From Sodalinema lacuna_A (lineage in GTDB: Bacteria; Cyanobacteriota; Cyanobacteriia; Cyanobacteriales; Geitlerinemataceae): DNA of 64,000 nt. Where the stretch lies: the NCBI GenBank assembly GCA_900149785.2, contig FSSI02000006.1, positions 81,064-145,063 of the forward strand, in the 5' to 3' direction. The first letter of the stretch is position 1. Every line of letters begins with the position of its first letter. This document shows, piece after piece, positions 26,887-34,591 of this stretch. The notes below the pieces were generated by a model. It had not been told where the DNA came from. It did no database searches and saw nothing but the letters and a program-made list of their open reading frames with translations. The position numbers were made by a program, and so were the translations under genes.

Positions 26887-27447
26887 ATGACTTCTAAAAA
26901 ATCCGTGAGCAAAAAAGAGTTATTAACTATGATTGGTCGATTAAAAAAAGACCCGGATGATTGGTCAGGAATTGTCAGCCAGTTTGGTTTAGCGGGAATG
27001 GGTGCAGTTGCCGGTGGTGCAGCCGCTGCTGTTTTGGGTGCAGGAATTGCTCCAATTCCCATCATAACGGCCTTAACTGGATTCGGCGTTGTGGTTGCTG
27101 CCCCGGCTGCTCTAGTCGGGGGTGCAGCGGTGGCTGGAGGGGCAGTCGCTTTTGGTGCCGCCAAGTTACTCAAGGGGAGCGGCTACAATGCAGGAAAACG
27201 TAACGAACTGTTGAGGAATTATCAGGATCAACTTAGAGAGATTTCTATAAAAGAACGAGCTAGAACTGTTAAAGATCGTGACAAATCTGAGTTCTGCATT
27301 TTCCTTGAAGAACCCCTTAAACTCAATCTCATCTCCCCTCAAGATGCTCAAAAAATGATTGAAGCAGTACAACAGGGTACGATTTCTCTCACAGACGCTT
27401 ATAATTATATTGGCGCAATCTTGAAAGAGACAAAACCGAAAAAGTAA
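26887..27447 (+). CDS. Glycine-zipper membrane protein, unrecognised
   Basis: 186 residues. A basic start (MTSKKSVSKKELLTMIGRLK) is followed by an extended hydrophobic region at about 35-100 that is very rich in Gly and Ala, with GxxxG patterns (GMGAVAGGAAAAVLGAGI and ALVGGAAVAGGAVAFGAAK), probably two or three helices. The C-terminal 80 residues are charged and soluble (LLRNYQDQLREISIKERAR, then LISPQDAQKMIEAVQQGTIS). It resembles pore- or membrane-inserting proteins in composition only. It shares its style with the preceding gene, which suggests a paired function. No family name is assigned. Confidence 0.68.
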   Translation: MTSKKSVSKKELLTMIGRLKKDPDDWSGIVSQFGLAGMGAVAGGAAAAVLGAGIAPIPIITALTGFGVVVAAPAALVGGAAVAGGAVAFGAAKLLKGSGYNAGKRNELLRNYQDQLREISIKERARTVKDRDKSEFCIFLEEPLKLNLISPQDAQKMIEAVQQGTISLTDAYNYIGAILKETKPKK

Positions 27448-27525
27448 TACTCTAATGTTTTGCTTCCTAGCCTAGTTCGTTGTCATTCGGATACTGCATT
27501 CTGTCGTGATTCATCATTAGCTTTA

Positions 27526-29010
27526 GTGACACAGCACAATTTCTTACTTCAGCAAGCTAAGCAAGGTCAGCCTCAAGCAATTGTTACGCTCTTGAACAAT
27601 CGCTTGAGGTTACAAGGCGTTTTTGTGGCTAAACATTCCCTTAAAAATGATTGTTTGAGCTTGATGCTGCAAGGACAACAGGTTAAATCTCAAAGTAAAG
27701 TAATATCTTGTATTGAAGAAGGGTTAAAGAAACTAAAACCTAAAGACTTGCTATCTGCCACAATTTACGCGAGAACGTCAGCAAACTCTAAAGTGATTTG
27801 GAAGCAAACTATTGTGCTGTCACAGTTTGCATCTCAGGAGAAAAAAATCGAGGAAGAAGTCACCGATAGTACTATATCTAGAGAAAATCCCATTTCTGAT
27901 TCCGAGATATCCTCAGCAAAGAATCAGCCCAGAACAGAAAAAAGGGTTGATTCTTATCCTACAACCTATTCTCAAGTTTCTGGAATAACTCATCTACCCA
28001 GTCAAACTCGACGAAAAACAGTTATCAATAATACAAGATCTAAACACTTGGACAAGGGATTCAATTCTTTTTTGGGACGAACCAAAGCTAAGCTCAAATT
28101 AAACTTGGAGTACAAAAGTCTTGAAGATCACCTAGATTTAGTTACGGTATCATTGACTATTTTATTTTTATTTGTTCTTTGGTTTATATTTGATTCGGCA
28201 TCATTTTTGTTGATCTTACCGTTACTGGTATTAGGGTGTGTGTCTAGTTGTATCGCGCTCTACAAAAATCAAAATTTTATAAACTGGTTTTTTCTTGGTT
28301 TTTTAGGTTTTTTTCTATGGGGTTTACCTTATATTTATTTAATTTTCATGCCCGGCGAGGACTTAGAAGAAATTAGACGAAAAAATCAGGAAAGAAAGCT
28401 CAAAAAGGAACTTAAAAATCAAGAAAGGAAGCTTAAAGAGGAGCTTGAAAATCAGAAGCTTTTAAGTTTATTTGAGGATGCAACTGTCGTCTTTGAGCAA
28501 ACGGCTAGTTATCGAGGTGGACTCAAAGGATATCCGACACATTTGGAAAAAGCAGGTATGGCGTATCTGACCGAGAATGCCTTAATTTTTATTCAAGATA
28601 TCTTGAAGTGTAAACTCATATATTCGGATATAATGGACGTGACGTTAGACAATTTTCAGATTGAAGACCATCGTTCGTTACTGTTAGATAGTGATACAGC
28701 TCGTCAGCTACAAAATGTGAAAAACATAGTTAATATTAAGTATTTAGATGAAGATTCAGCGGAACGGGATGTCAAGTTCCAAATTCATGGGGCGCTTATG
28801 GTTCAAGGAGAAGAAATTAAGGCGAGGGAATTTTTGAACCGAATTCTAGACTTTAAGCATCAGTTTTTAAAACCGGAGATTCACATATCTCAAGAGCAAG
28901 GAGATGATGTATTTGCCAAGCTAGACAAACTGAATAATTTGAAAAATAGAGGGATTATTAGTGACGATGAGTTTGAGTGTAAAAAGGCAAAATTACTCGA
29001 GGAAATCTAA
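27526..29010 (+). CDS. Membrane protein with cyanobacterial N-terminal domain, GRAM/PH-like region and SHOCT tail
   Basis: 494 residues from a GTG start; a TTG at 27460 is an alternative, and no ATG start is available. Residues about 8-96 (LLQQAKQGQPQAIVTLLNN) match a small domain at the N-terminus of many cyanobacterial proteins. A low-complexity linker follows, then three membrane helices (about 206-275), a charged coiled coil (about 280-318), a segment like GRAM/PH domains (GMAYLTENALIFIQDIL), and a C-terminal SHOCT domain (LDKLNNLKNRGIISDDEF). SHOCT domains are oligomerization tails. Third gene of the plus-strand set in the insert; low GC and few HIP1 sites. Function unknown. Confidence 0.7.
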   Translation: MTQHNFLLQQAKQGQPQAIVTLLNNRLRLQGVFVAKHSLKNDCLSLMLQGQQVKSQSKVISCIEEGLKKLKPKDLLSATIYARTSANSKVIWKQTIVLSQFASQEKKIEEEVTDSTISRENPISDSEISSAKNQPRTEKRVDSYPTTYSQVSGITHLPSQTRRKTVINNTRSKHLDKGFNSFLGRTKAKLKLNLEYKSLEDHLDLVTVSLTILFLFVLWFIFDSASFLLILPLLVLGCVSSCIALYKNQNFINWFFLGFLGFFLWGLPYIYLIFMPGEDLEEIRRKNQERKLKKELKNQERKLKEELENQKLLSLFEDATVVFEQTASYRGGLKGYPTHLEKAGMAYLTENALIFIQDILKCKLIYSDIMDVTLDNFQIEDHRSLLLDSDTARQLQNVKNIVNIKYLDEDSAERDVKFQIHGALMVQGEEIKAREFLNRILDFKHQFLKPEIHISQEQGDDVFAKLDKLNNLKNRGIISDDEFECKKAKLLEEI

Positions 29011-29098
29011 ATTTTTACTTATTTTTAAAATCAGTCATATTAATATCTTTTTCGATAAGCTTGCCAGACATCCGACACCTGGGAGGGCCGACACCCAG

Positions 29099-29120
29099 AA
29101 GGGCGAAGCCGTTCGCCCTT
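29099..29120. repeat. Palindrome with GGGCGAA/TTCGCCC stem
   Basis: A 9-bp stem (AAGGGCGAA and TTCGCCCTT) encloses the loop GCCG, 88 bp after the SHOCT gene. A weaker stem CTGGG/CCCAG lies just upstream. It resembles the common dispersed cyanobacterial palindromes and may end transcription. Confidence 0.75.
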
Positions 29121-29168
29121 ACAGACATCTATGGCACGAATGCATGAGAAATGGTATCACCATATCTT

Positions 29169-29202
29169 TTGAAGGCCCTCTTGAAGGCCCTCTTGAAGGC
29201 CC
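29169..29202. repeat. 12-bp direct repeat x 3 at the right end of the insert
   Basis: Three consecutive copies of TTGAAGGCCCTC, the last incomplete, directly abut the right copy of the 124-bp direct repeat. They mark the right border of the inserted DNA. Confidence 0.85.
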
Positions 29203-29326
29203 GCAAGGCTTTGGATGCGATCGAGCATCGTGAGGTTGGTCACTCCGAAAGGTCTTCTCTCTCTAGTGTCGCGAATGAGAGAGGACAAGGCGAATATCGA
29301 GTTGTTCTCTCTTTTCGTTAATGGAC
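29203..29326. repeat. Direct repeat, right copy (124 bp) flanking the inserted segment
   Basis: Matches 24440-24563 at 121 of 124 positions. It holds the last 21 codons of the intact DUF3352 gene and, at its left edge (29203-29228), the first eight codons of the M20 gene (MLDRIQSL) cut off from the rest. Confidence 0.96.
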
Positions 29327-31191
29327 ACGCTTAAACTCAAACTGCGGAGAGATTGGAGAAACTCAAAGAAGGGATCGGTGGGTTGTTCCTCCCCCTCCAC
29401 GGGAGTCATTCCGTTAAACTCCGCCATCGGAGACCGCCACAAATCCCGAGTTGCGGCAACGATCGCCCCGAGGTTGTAGTAGGCCAAACTGGTTCGGTTG
29501 TCGGGGAAGGGGGCGATCGCCGTCTGGAAGTTATAACTGTCCAATAGGCGAACTCGTGGCTGGGGATACAGACGGTTCACCGATGCCATTCCCGTCGTGA
29601 GTAATAGGGTATCGTCAGTAATCCAGCCATGGGCAACTTGACTGAGGGTTTCATCCTCAACTCCCATCGGTAAATTCCAACTGGTGAAGGGCTGATTCTC
29701 CAGGGATTCTGTAGAAATTTCGACAAACCCCTCACTAATGTTGAGAATCCAGCTATCCAGGGCGGATAAGACTTGTTCAGCAGCGGGGCGATCGCCGGTT
29801 TCGAGATACAGACCAATATCAAAGGGAAGAAAGGGGAATAACGCATTCTGACTCCCGCCAATGGGAGGATAGAGAAACAAGGCAAACTCCCCATCCATCC
29901 ATTGCAACAGGTCTTGCAGTTCCAAGCCTAACGCCTGACGAATCTCCCCCCGAACCCCATCGAGAACCGAAGCGATTTCAGGAATCTCCTCCACCGTAGA
30001 GACGAGGGTCAACAGAGACTGGCCCAAATTGATACCATTGGTGGCAACATAGGTTCCTCCCGGAAGTCGGGAGAGGAGACGATTGGGGTTTTGGGAACGG
30101 GCCGCAACCGACGGTTGGGGGTCTCGGTAATCGCTGCGAAATTGCAACCGTCCGCCTGCTTCGTCGGCCCAAATCAGGGCGTTAAAACTAAGATAGGTTT
30201 GACCATAGAGATCCGCCACCTCCGATAAGCCTGATCCACTCGGGAGAGGAGGGAATCCTGGTGGCGATTGAGTGTCCACCTGGCGGCTGAGTTGGGCAAG
30301 TTGTTTAAAGTTCCCATAGGTTCCCACGACGGCGTTGCTGAAGTCGGGATGAGACAGCAGTTTCTGAAATTCAGGATTCTCGGCTAGGGGAACTGCCAAA
30401 CTCGTCATATCCAGATAGCCTTGGATATCTTTGGGACTTGGGGCCACCACCACTAAATTATTAGGGAGGCGGGCGATCGCCACGCTGGGTTTAACGATCG
30501 CAGTCTGGGGAAACTCGAACTCTGGCGGGAAATTGGAGTCCTCAAACCCCTCTCCCTGCTTTATCGCTGTCAAAACTTGTTTGAGGGGGTGAGACAGGCG
30601 GCTGAGATACTTGTCTAGGGAGGGATTGGTGGGGGAAACCTCCCCATCATCCTGCCACATTTTGGGAGAGGGAGGAGTTGGCATCGGATCGGGGACAATC
30701 TCCACCTGGGGAAACACCTGAATGGGGATGTCGTTGTAGGTTTCCTGACTCGCAGATGTGCCGTAATCAACTTCTAAGCGAGTGAGATAGTCCGCGAAGG
30801 CGTCCTCATCAGATACGGGCATCAAGGTGACCGTTGCGGCTGCTGTTTCTGTCTCAATCGAGGATAGCGGAATCACTGCTGTGGCACTCCAATCGTCAAT
30901 CCAGGGGTCTAGGATTTCCCCCTCTTGGAGAGTGACAACAGGGAGAAAGGGCAACAATCCCGGTTCGTTGAAGACTTCAACTATGGAATCGAGGGCCTCG
31001 AAGCGGTTAAAGGAATCCCAGGCTTGGGGGCGATTCAGTAGCAGAACCAGGGCTGCGTTAGCGGGGAGATGCTGAGTGACTTCGGGGGGTGCGATCGCCT
31101 GTTCGGGCCTGTCCTCAGTTTGGGCCGATAGGGGTGATATACCCAAAACAGTGGAGAGGAGAACGGTCAGGGTCAGGTAACGCTTCACCAT
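29263..31191 (-). CDS. DUF3352 domain protein, exported
   Basis: 642 residues with an N-terminal signal peptide (MVKRYLTLTVLLSTVLG, cleavage near LSAQ). The rest is the DUF3352 family typical of cyanobacteria: LPANAALVLLLNRP near the start, repeated LPNNLVVVAPSP and FALFLYPPIGG blocks, and a C-terminus of SLSLSVSINEKREQ. It is probably periplasmic or thylakoid-lumenal. Function unknown. The last 21 codons lie in the right copy of the 124-bp repeat, but the gene is complete. The adjacent inserted DNA parted it from the M20 gene that once followed. Confidence 0.88.
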   Translation of the reverse strand: MVKRYLTLTVLLSTVLGISPLSAQTEDRPEQAIAPPEVTQHLPANAALVLLLNRPQAWDSFNRFEALDSIVEVFNEPGLLPFLPVVTLQEGEILDPWIDDWSATAVIPLSSIETETAAATVTLMPVSDEDAFADYLTRLEVDYGTSASQETYNDIPIQVFPQVEIVPDPMPTPPSPKMWQDDGEVSPTNPSLDKYLSRLSHPLKQVLTAIKQGEGFEDSNFPPEFEFPQTAIVKPSVAIARLPNNLVVVAPSPKDIQGYLDMTSLAVPLAENPEFQKLLSHPDFSNAVVGTYGNFKQLAQLSRQVDTQSPPGFPPLPSGSGLSEVADLYGQTYLSFNALIWADEAGGRLQFRSDYRDPQPSVAARSQNPNRLLSRLPGGTYVATNGINLGQSLLTLVSTVEEIPEIASVLDGVRGEIRQALGLELQDLLQWMDGEFALFLYPPIGGSQNALFPFLPFDIGLYLETGDRPAAEQVLSALDSWILNISEGFVEISTESLENQPFTSWNLPMGVEDETLSQVAHGWITDDTLLLTTGMASVNRLYPQPRVRLLDSYNFQTAIAPFPDNRTSLAYYNLGAIVAATRDLWRSPMAEFNGMTPVEGEEQPTDPFFEFLQSLRSLSLSVSINEKREQLDIRLVLSHSRH

Positions 31192-31337
31192 AGGGAGAGT
31201 CCTTTAAGCCGGGAAAGAGCTTCTGATGGGTCGAGAATGGTCTGAGAATGGTCTCAGTGTCGCATAGACGACCCAGAACGTCACGTCAGAGGTCTCGGGA
31301 GGACGGTTTGGGCTGGGGCTTCAAGGGCACTTAGACA

Positions 31338-31367
31338 CAAAAAAAAGGGACATGAGCGTCCCTTTTT
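31338..31367 (-). terminator. Intrinsic terminator
   Basis: The stem AAAAAGGGAC/GTCCCTTTTT encloses the loop ATGAGC. On the minus strand the stem ends in a run of eight T, so it should end transcription of the zinc-ribbon gene at 31448. The plus-strand side also has a T run. Confidence 0.88.
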
Positions 31368-31447
31368 CCTCTTCTCGCTTCCTTATTCTAATCAACTGTC
31401 TCGGGCTTTGCATCCCATTTTCAGGGAGTTCTGGGATAGGTTTATGG

Positions 31448-31759
31448 TCAAGAGAAATGTTGGAGGGCGATCGCCGATGGTAATGGGTCTCTCGATTGCT
31501 CCTCAAGGTCTTGGCTATAAACAACTTCAACCATCACAATCAGAAGCATTCCGGCTAAGATAAAGATGCTAAACCAGCCGTTATTTTCGTCCTCTGAATC
31601 CGAGGACTTCTCATGACGAGAACCCTGACGAGAACCCTGACGAGAACTAGGGTGTGACAAGTTTTTAGAAAAATTGCAATTCAGGCAAGTCCAGCGAGTT
31701 TCGCTTTCCTGGACAATACTAGAACGACCGCAGCGTGGGCATTCTGGCGCACTTTTCAT
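31448..31759 (-). CDS. Small zinc-ribbon membrane protein
   Basis: 103 residues. Residues 1-31 form a zinc ribbon with CPRC and CLNC. A serine/arginine stretch with the repeated unit RQGS follows, then acidic residues and one membrane helix at about 61-80 (WFSIFILAGMLLIVMVEVVY). A short polar tail ends the protein. The RQGS repeat is encoded by a direct repeat of TGACGAGAACCC. Such ribbon-plus-helix proteins are common and mostly uncharacterised. A clear terminator lies about 80 bp downstream. Confidence 0.72.
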   Translation of the reverse strand: MKSAPECPRCGRSSIVQESETRWTCLNCNFSKNLSHPSSRQGSRQGSRHEKSSDSEDENNGWFSIFILAGMLLIVMVEVVYSQDLEEQSRDPLPSAIALQHFS

Positions 31760-31901
31760 GGTGGATACCCCTGGTGTTTACATCCGTTGATGACATCAGT
31801 TCTATGCGCCCTGTTACCCCCATTCTCCGGATTGATTGACAAGTAGAGACTGTTTTAGGACAGTTTAAAAATTGGCAACCACCTGGTTTAGATAAGAAAA
31901 A

Positions 31902-33221
31902 TCAAGTCTCAAAGTTACGTTCTAGATCCTGAATCACTTTGTCAAGATACCAGGCTTCGGTTTGGTTAGGATAGTAACGTCGCGCCTGTTCGAGTAAACG
32001 TTCGGCAATTTCCCAATGTCCACCCACAAGCATCCGTAAGCGTTCTTTGCGGGGAGAATTGAGAGAATCGAGGCGGTCAGAACTCGATGATGTTGGGGTT
32101 TGACCTGAGGCGATGGAACTTGAAATGCCTGATTGTAGAGCGTTGAGCTTTTTTAAGCTGGCGTTATAGTTATCCCAATCTTCAGCTTCGCAGAAGAGAG
32201 ATACCGCTGTTTGATAGTCGGCGATCGCCTGGCGAGTGTCTTCGAGGCGTATGTGGGCCATGGCCCGATTGAGATAAATTGAGGCACATTGATCGTCGAG
32301 GGCGATGGCCTGTTCGTAGGCGGCGAGGGCCTGTTGATGATCGCCGATATCGCGAAAGGCGTTGCCCTTGGCGATGTACACCAAGACTTCTTCAGGGTTG
32401 AGTTGCAAGGCTCGTTCAAAGTCTGCCATCCCACCGGCGCGATCGCCGAGTTGAAAGCGGACTTTACCTCGATTGCGTAACGCCAGAGCGTTATCTGGCT
32501 GCTGCTGTAAGGCTCGATTAAAGTCTTTGAGGGCGTTTTCGGTTTGATTGAGTTTTAGGTAGGCGATACCGCGACAACAATGGGCCTGAGGATCGCCATC
32601 ATCGGCATCCAAAACCCAATTTAAGTCCTTGAGGGCGCTTTGGACATCGCCGTGACGAATGCGATCGAGTAGTTGTGAGTAGATATCCCCGACGCTAGGC
32701 ATTGAGGGGGGGTCGGTGGAGGTAGACGTGGATGAGGAGGCGAGGTTAGATTTGGGTTGGATTTGGGCGATCGCCGTTAGACAGGCTTGGCAATTGTCCT
32801 TATCCTTGCGATCGAGATAGAGTTGGGCGGCCTGTTTGAAGCTGGCGATCGCCTCGGGGATATCATTGAGTTTACGGCAGAGGGTTCCCCGCAACCGTTG
32901 TCCGGCGGCGTGTTGCGAGTTCACTCGTAGGGCGACCTCGATATCAGATAAGGCCCCGGTATAGTTTTTCAACGCCAGGCGGGCGATCGCTCGTCCATAA
33001 TGGGCCGCGAAATCCTCGGGATGGAGTTTAATGGCCTGGGTGTAGTCGGAGATGGCATCATGAATACGCCCGGCATCATAATAGGCTAAACCCCTCTGGC
33101 GATAGGCGATCGCCGAGATGGGGTTGGCTTCAATGGCCTCGGTGAAGGCGGCGATCGCTTCGACATAATCTCCCATCTTCGCCTGGGCGATTCCCTTGTC
33201 AATCCATTCTCGTTCTACCAT
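31902..33221 (-). CDS. Tetratricopeptide repeat protein
   Basis: 439 residues. At least eight TPR units are visible: about four at 1-130 (for example AIAAFTEAIEANPISAIAYR and DAISDYTQAIKLHPEDFAAH) and four or five at 190-340 (for example ALKDFNRALQQQPDNALALR). A Ser/Thr-rich linker of about 30 residues separates them. Near the C-terminus a further helical pair follows a second serine-rich stretch. No signal peptide or membrane helix. TPR arrays bind partner proteins; the partner is not evident. Confidence 0.9.
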   Translation of the reverse strand: MVEREWIDKGIAQAKMGDYVEAIAAFTEAIEANPISAIAYRQRGLAYYDAGRIHDAISDYTQAIKLHPEDFAAHYGRAIARLALKNYTGALSDIEVALRVNSQHAAGQRLRGTLCRKLNDIPEAIASFKQAAQLYLDRKDKDNCQACLTAIAQIQPKSNLASSSTSTSTDPPSMPSVGDIYSQLLDRIRHGDVQSALKDLNWVLDADDGDPQAHCCRGIAYLKLNQTENALKDFNRALQQQPDNALALRNRGKVRFQLGDRAGGMADFERALQLNPEEVLVYIAKGNAFRDIGDHQQALAAYEQAIALDDQCASIYLNRAMAHIRLEDTRQAIADYQTAVSLFCEAEDWDNYNASLKKLNALQSGISSSIASGQTPTSSSSDRLDSLNSPRKERLRMLVGGHWEIAERLLEQARRYYPNQTEAWYLDKVIQDLERNFET

Positions 33222-33309
33222 CGCAACGCTCCTAAGACCTGACCATCTCGCTACAGCTTATTCGATTTTAGGGCGATCGCTCAGACAGTGGCGAGTCTTA
33301 GGGGGACAA

Positions 33310-34425
33310 TTAGGCAAAGGGAACCGCTGAGAATCCCTGATCCTGGCCCACTTCGAGGAAATGGGCGACAGGGGTGGTAAACTCCCCAGAGGCCAAGGCA
33401 TCTAAGGCTTCGGGATTGCGAACCAGATAGGCAAAATCATTGTAAGCCGGATTGGGCGATCGCCAATCAAATTGCCCATGATTGATAAAATGGCTGACAG
33501 CGGATTCCACCCAACCCTCGGCCACTCCCGCCGCCACATCCGGGTTATTGGCAAGATAGAAGGCGGTATCAAAGAACCCATTGGGATTGCGACCCTCATA
33601 TTGTCCATGACGTTGGAAATGGGTGAGGGGATCAGCCATCCCTCCGTTCGCTATCTCATTGGCTACATCGGGGTTACTGGCCAGATAGAAGTCTGCATCA
33701 AAGAACTCCTCGAATTGCATTCGAGTCAGGGGATCTCGCTTGATTAAGGCTAAAGTTCCCCCCTCATCGAGTCGTATGGGGCCATTCTCCGGCAAATCCT
33801 GTTCCAGACTAATCAGCCGGGATGGCTCAGCTTCCGCATCTGGATTAGTGTTAACCCTAAAGGTATAGCCTTCAGGAGTCTTAATCATTAGAGTTGTCAA
33901 ATTCCTGGGTTCAGATAGTAGTAACTCTATCCCCAGACTCTCCCAGGTCTCTTTGTCCGGCTGAACACCACTTAAGACGTTTCCCTCGGGGTTATAGATG
34001 AAAAGGTTTAAGCGATCGAGGCGGTCTGTGGTGACAGGGTATGAGTGTATCTCGTCTAAGTCCGTGTCCTCTAGTTCACGTACGTTAACCCCGTTGATTA
34101 CGTTAACCCCGTTGATATAGTGTCTCGGAATGCCCGTAAAGTCGTCGAAGTGGTCTTGTGGATACTCTCTAACGGTAAATGACTCGGTAATAGGAGGATA
34201 ACTGACCTCACCTTGGACAAAATAACCCTCATCCCCCCGCCAGATAATTCGATAAGATCCCCCTGGTCGGGTTACCCTAACTGTTGTGCTAGTGATTATT
34301 GGGTCTGTAATCGGTCTTCCAAAGTCTGGCTCGGGAGTCCATCGGTTAATGCCGGAGTGACCGATTGATGATTCTTGGTCTTTGGGCGTTTTCGCCGCTT
34401 CTATCACTTCAGGATCTACAAACAT
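33310..34425 (-). CDS. Protein with C-terminal FYLxxNPDV repeats
   Basis: 371 residues. The C-terminal third has three repeats of about 42 residues: FFDADFYLASNPDVANEI, FFDTAFYLANNPDVAAGV and the weaker YNDFAYLVRNPEALDALA, each followed by HFxxxGQ. Such repeats occur in large secreted or calcium-binding cyanobacterial proteins. The N-terminal 230 residues are unrecognised and contain a tandem duplication INGVNVINGVNV, produced by an 18-bp direct repeat near 34090-34120. No signal peptide is seen. The role may be extracellular, on the basis of the repeats only. Confidence 0.68.
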   Translation of the reverse strand: MFVDPEVIEAAKTPKDQESSIGHSGINRWTPEPDFGRPITDPIITSTTVRVTRPGGSYRIIWRGDEGYFVQGEVSYPPITESFTVREYPQDHFDDFTGIPRHYINGVNVINGVNVRELEDTDLDEIHSYPVTTDRLDRLNLFIYNPEGNVLSGVQPDKETWESLGIELLLSEPRNLTTLMIKTPEGYTFRVNTNPDAEAEPSRLISLEQDLPENGPIRLDEGGTLALIKRDPLTRMQFEEFFDADFYLASNPDVANEIANGGMADPLTHFQRHGQYEGRNPNGFFDTAFYLANNPDVAAGVAEGWVESAVSHFINHGQFDWRSPNPAYNDFAYLVRNPEALDALASGEFTTPVAHFLEVGQDQGFSAVPFA

Positions 34426-34591
34426 CGAACCGCTCCCCTAAACTCTCAGGCAATGCAAGTTGAGCCATTGAATGCCCCCCAGCTCTACGTAGTTTTACTG
34501 ACCATTATGACCTGAGATTTTAGATTGTCAAGACGGGGAAATCGCTCTAAGCCTCGACTGGAGGGGCTTAACCCCTCAGTCCAGCCCAAGA

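Noticed and set aside
26348..27447. Holin or bacteriocin pair
   Set aside because: Only composition (glycine-rich hydrophobic hairpins) points that way; there is no leader peptide, lysis gene or processing protease, so no such name is given.
24564..29202. Classical transposon or integrative element with terminal inverted repeats
   Set aside because: No matching inverted ends, no DDE transposase or integrase and no tRNA att site were found; only long direct repeats of target DNA are present.
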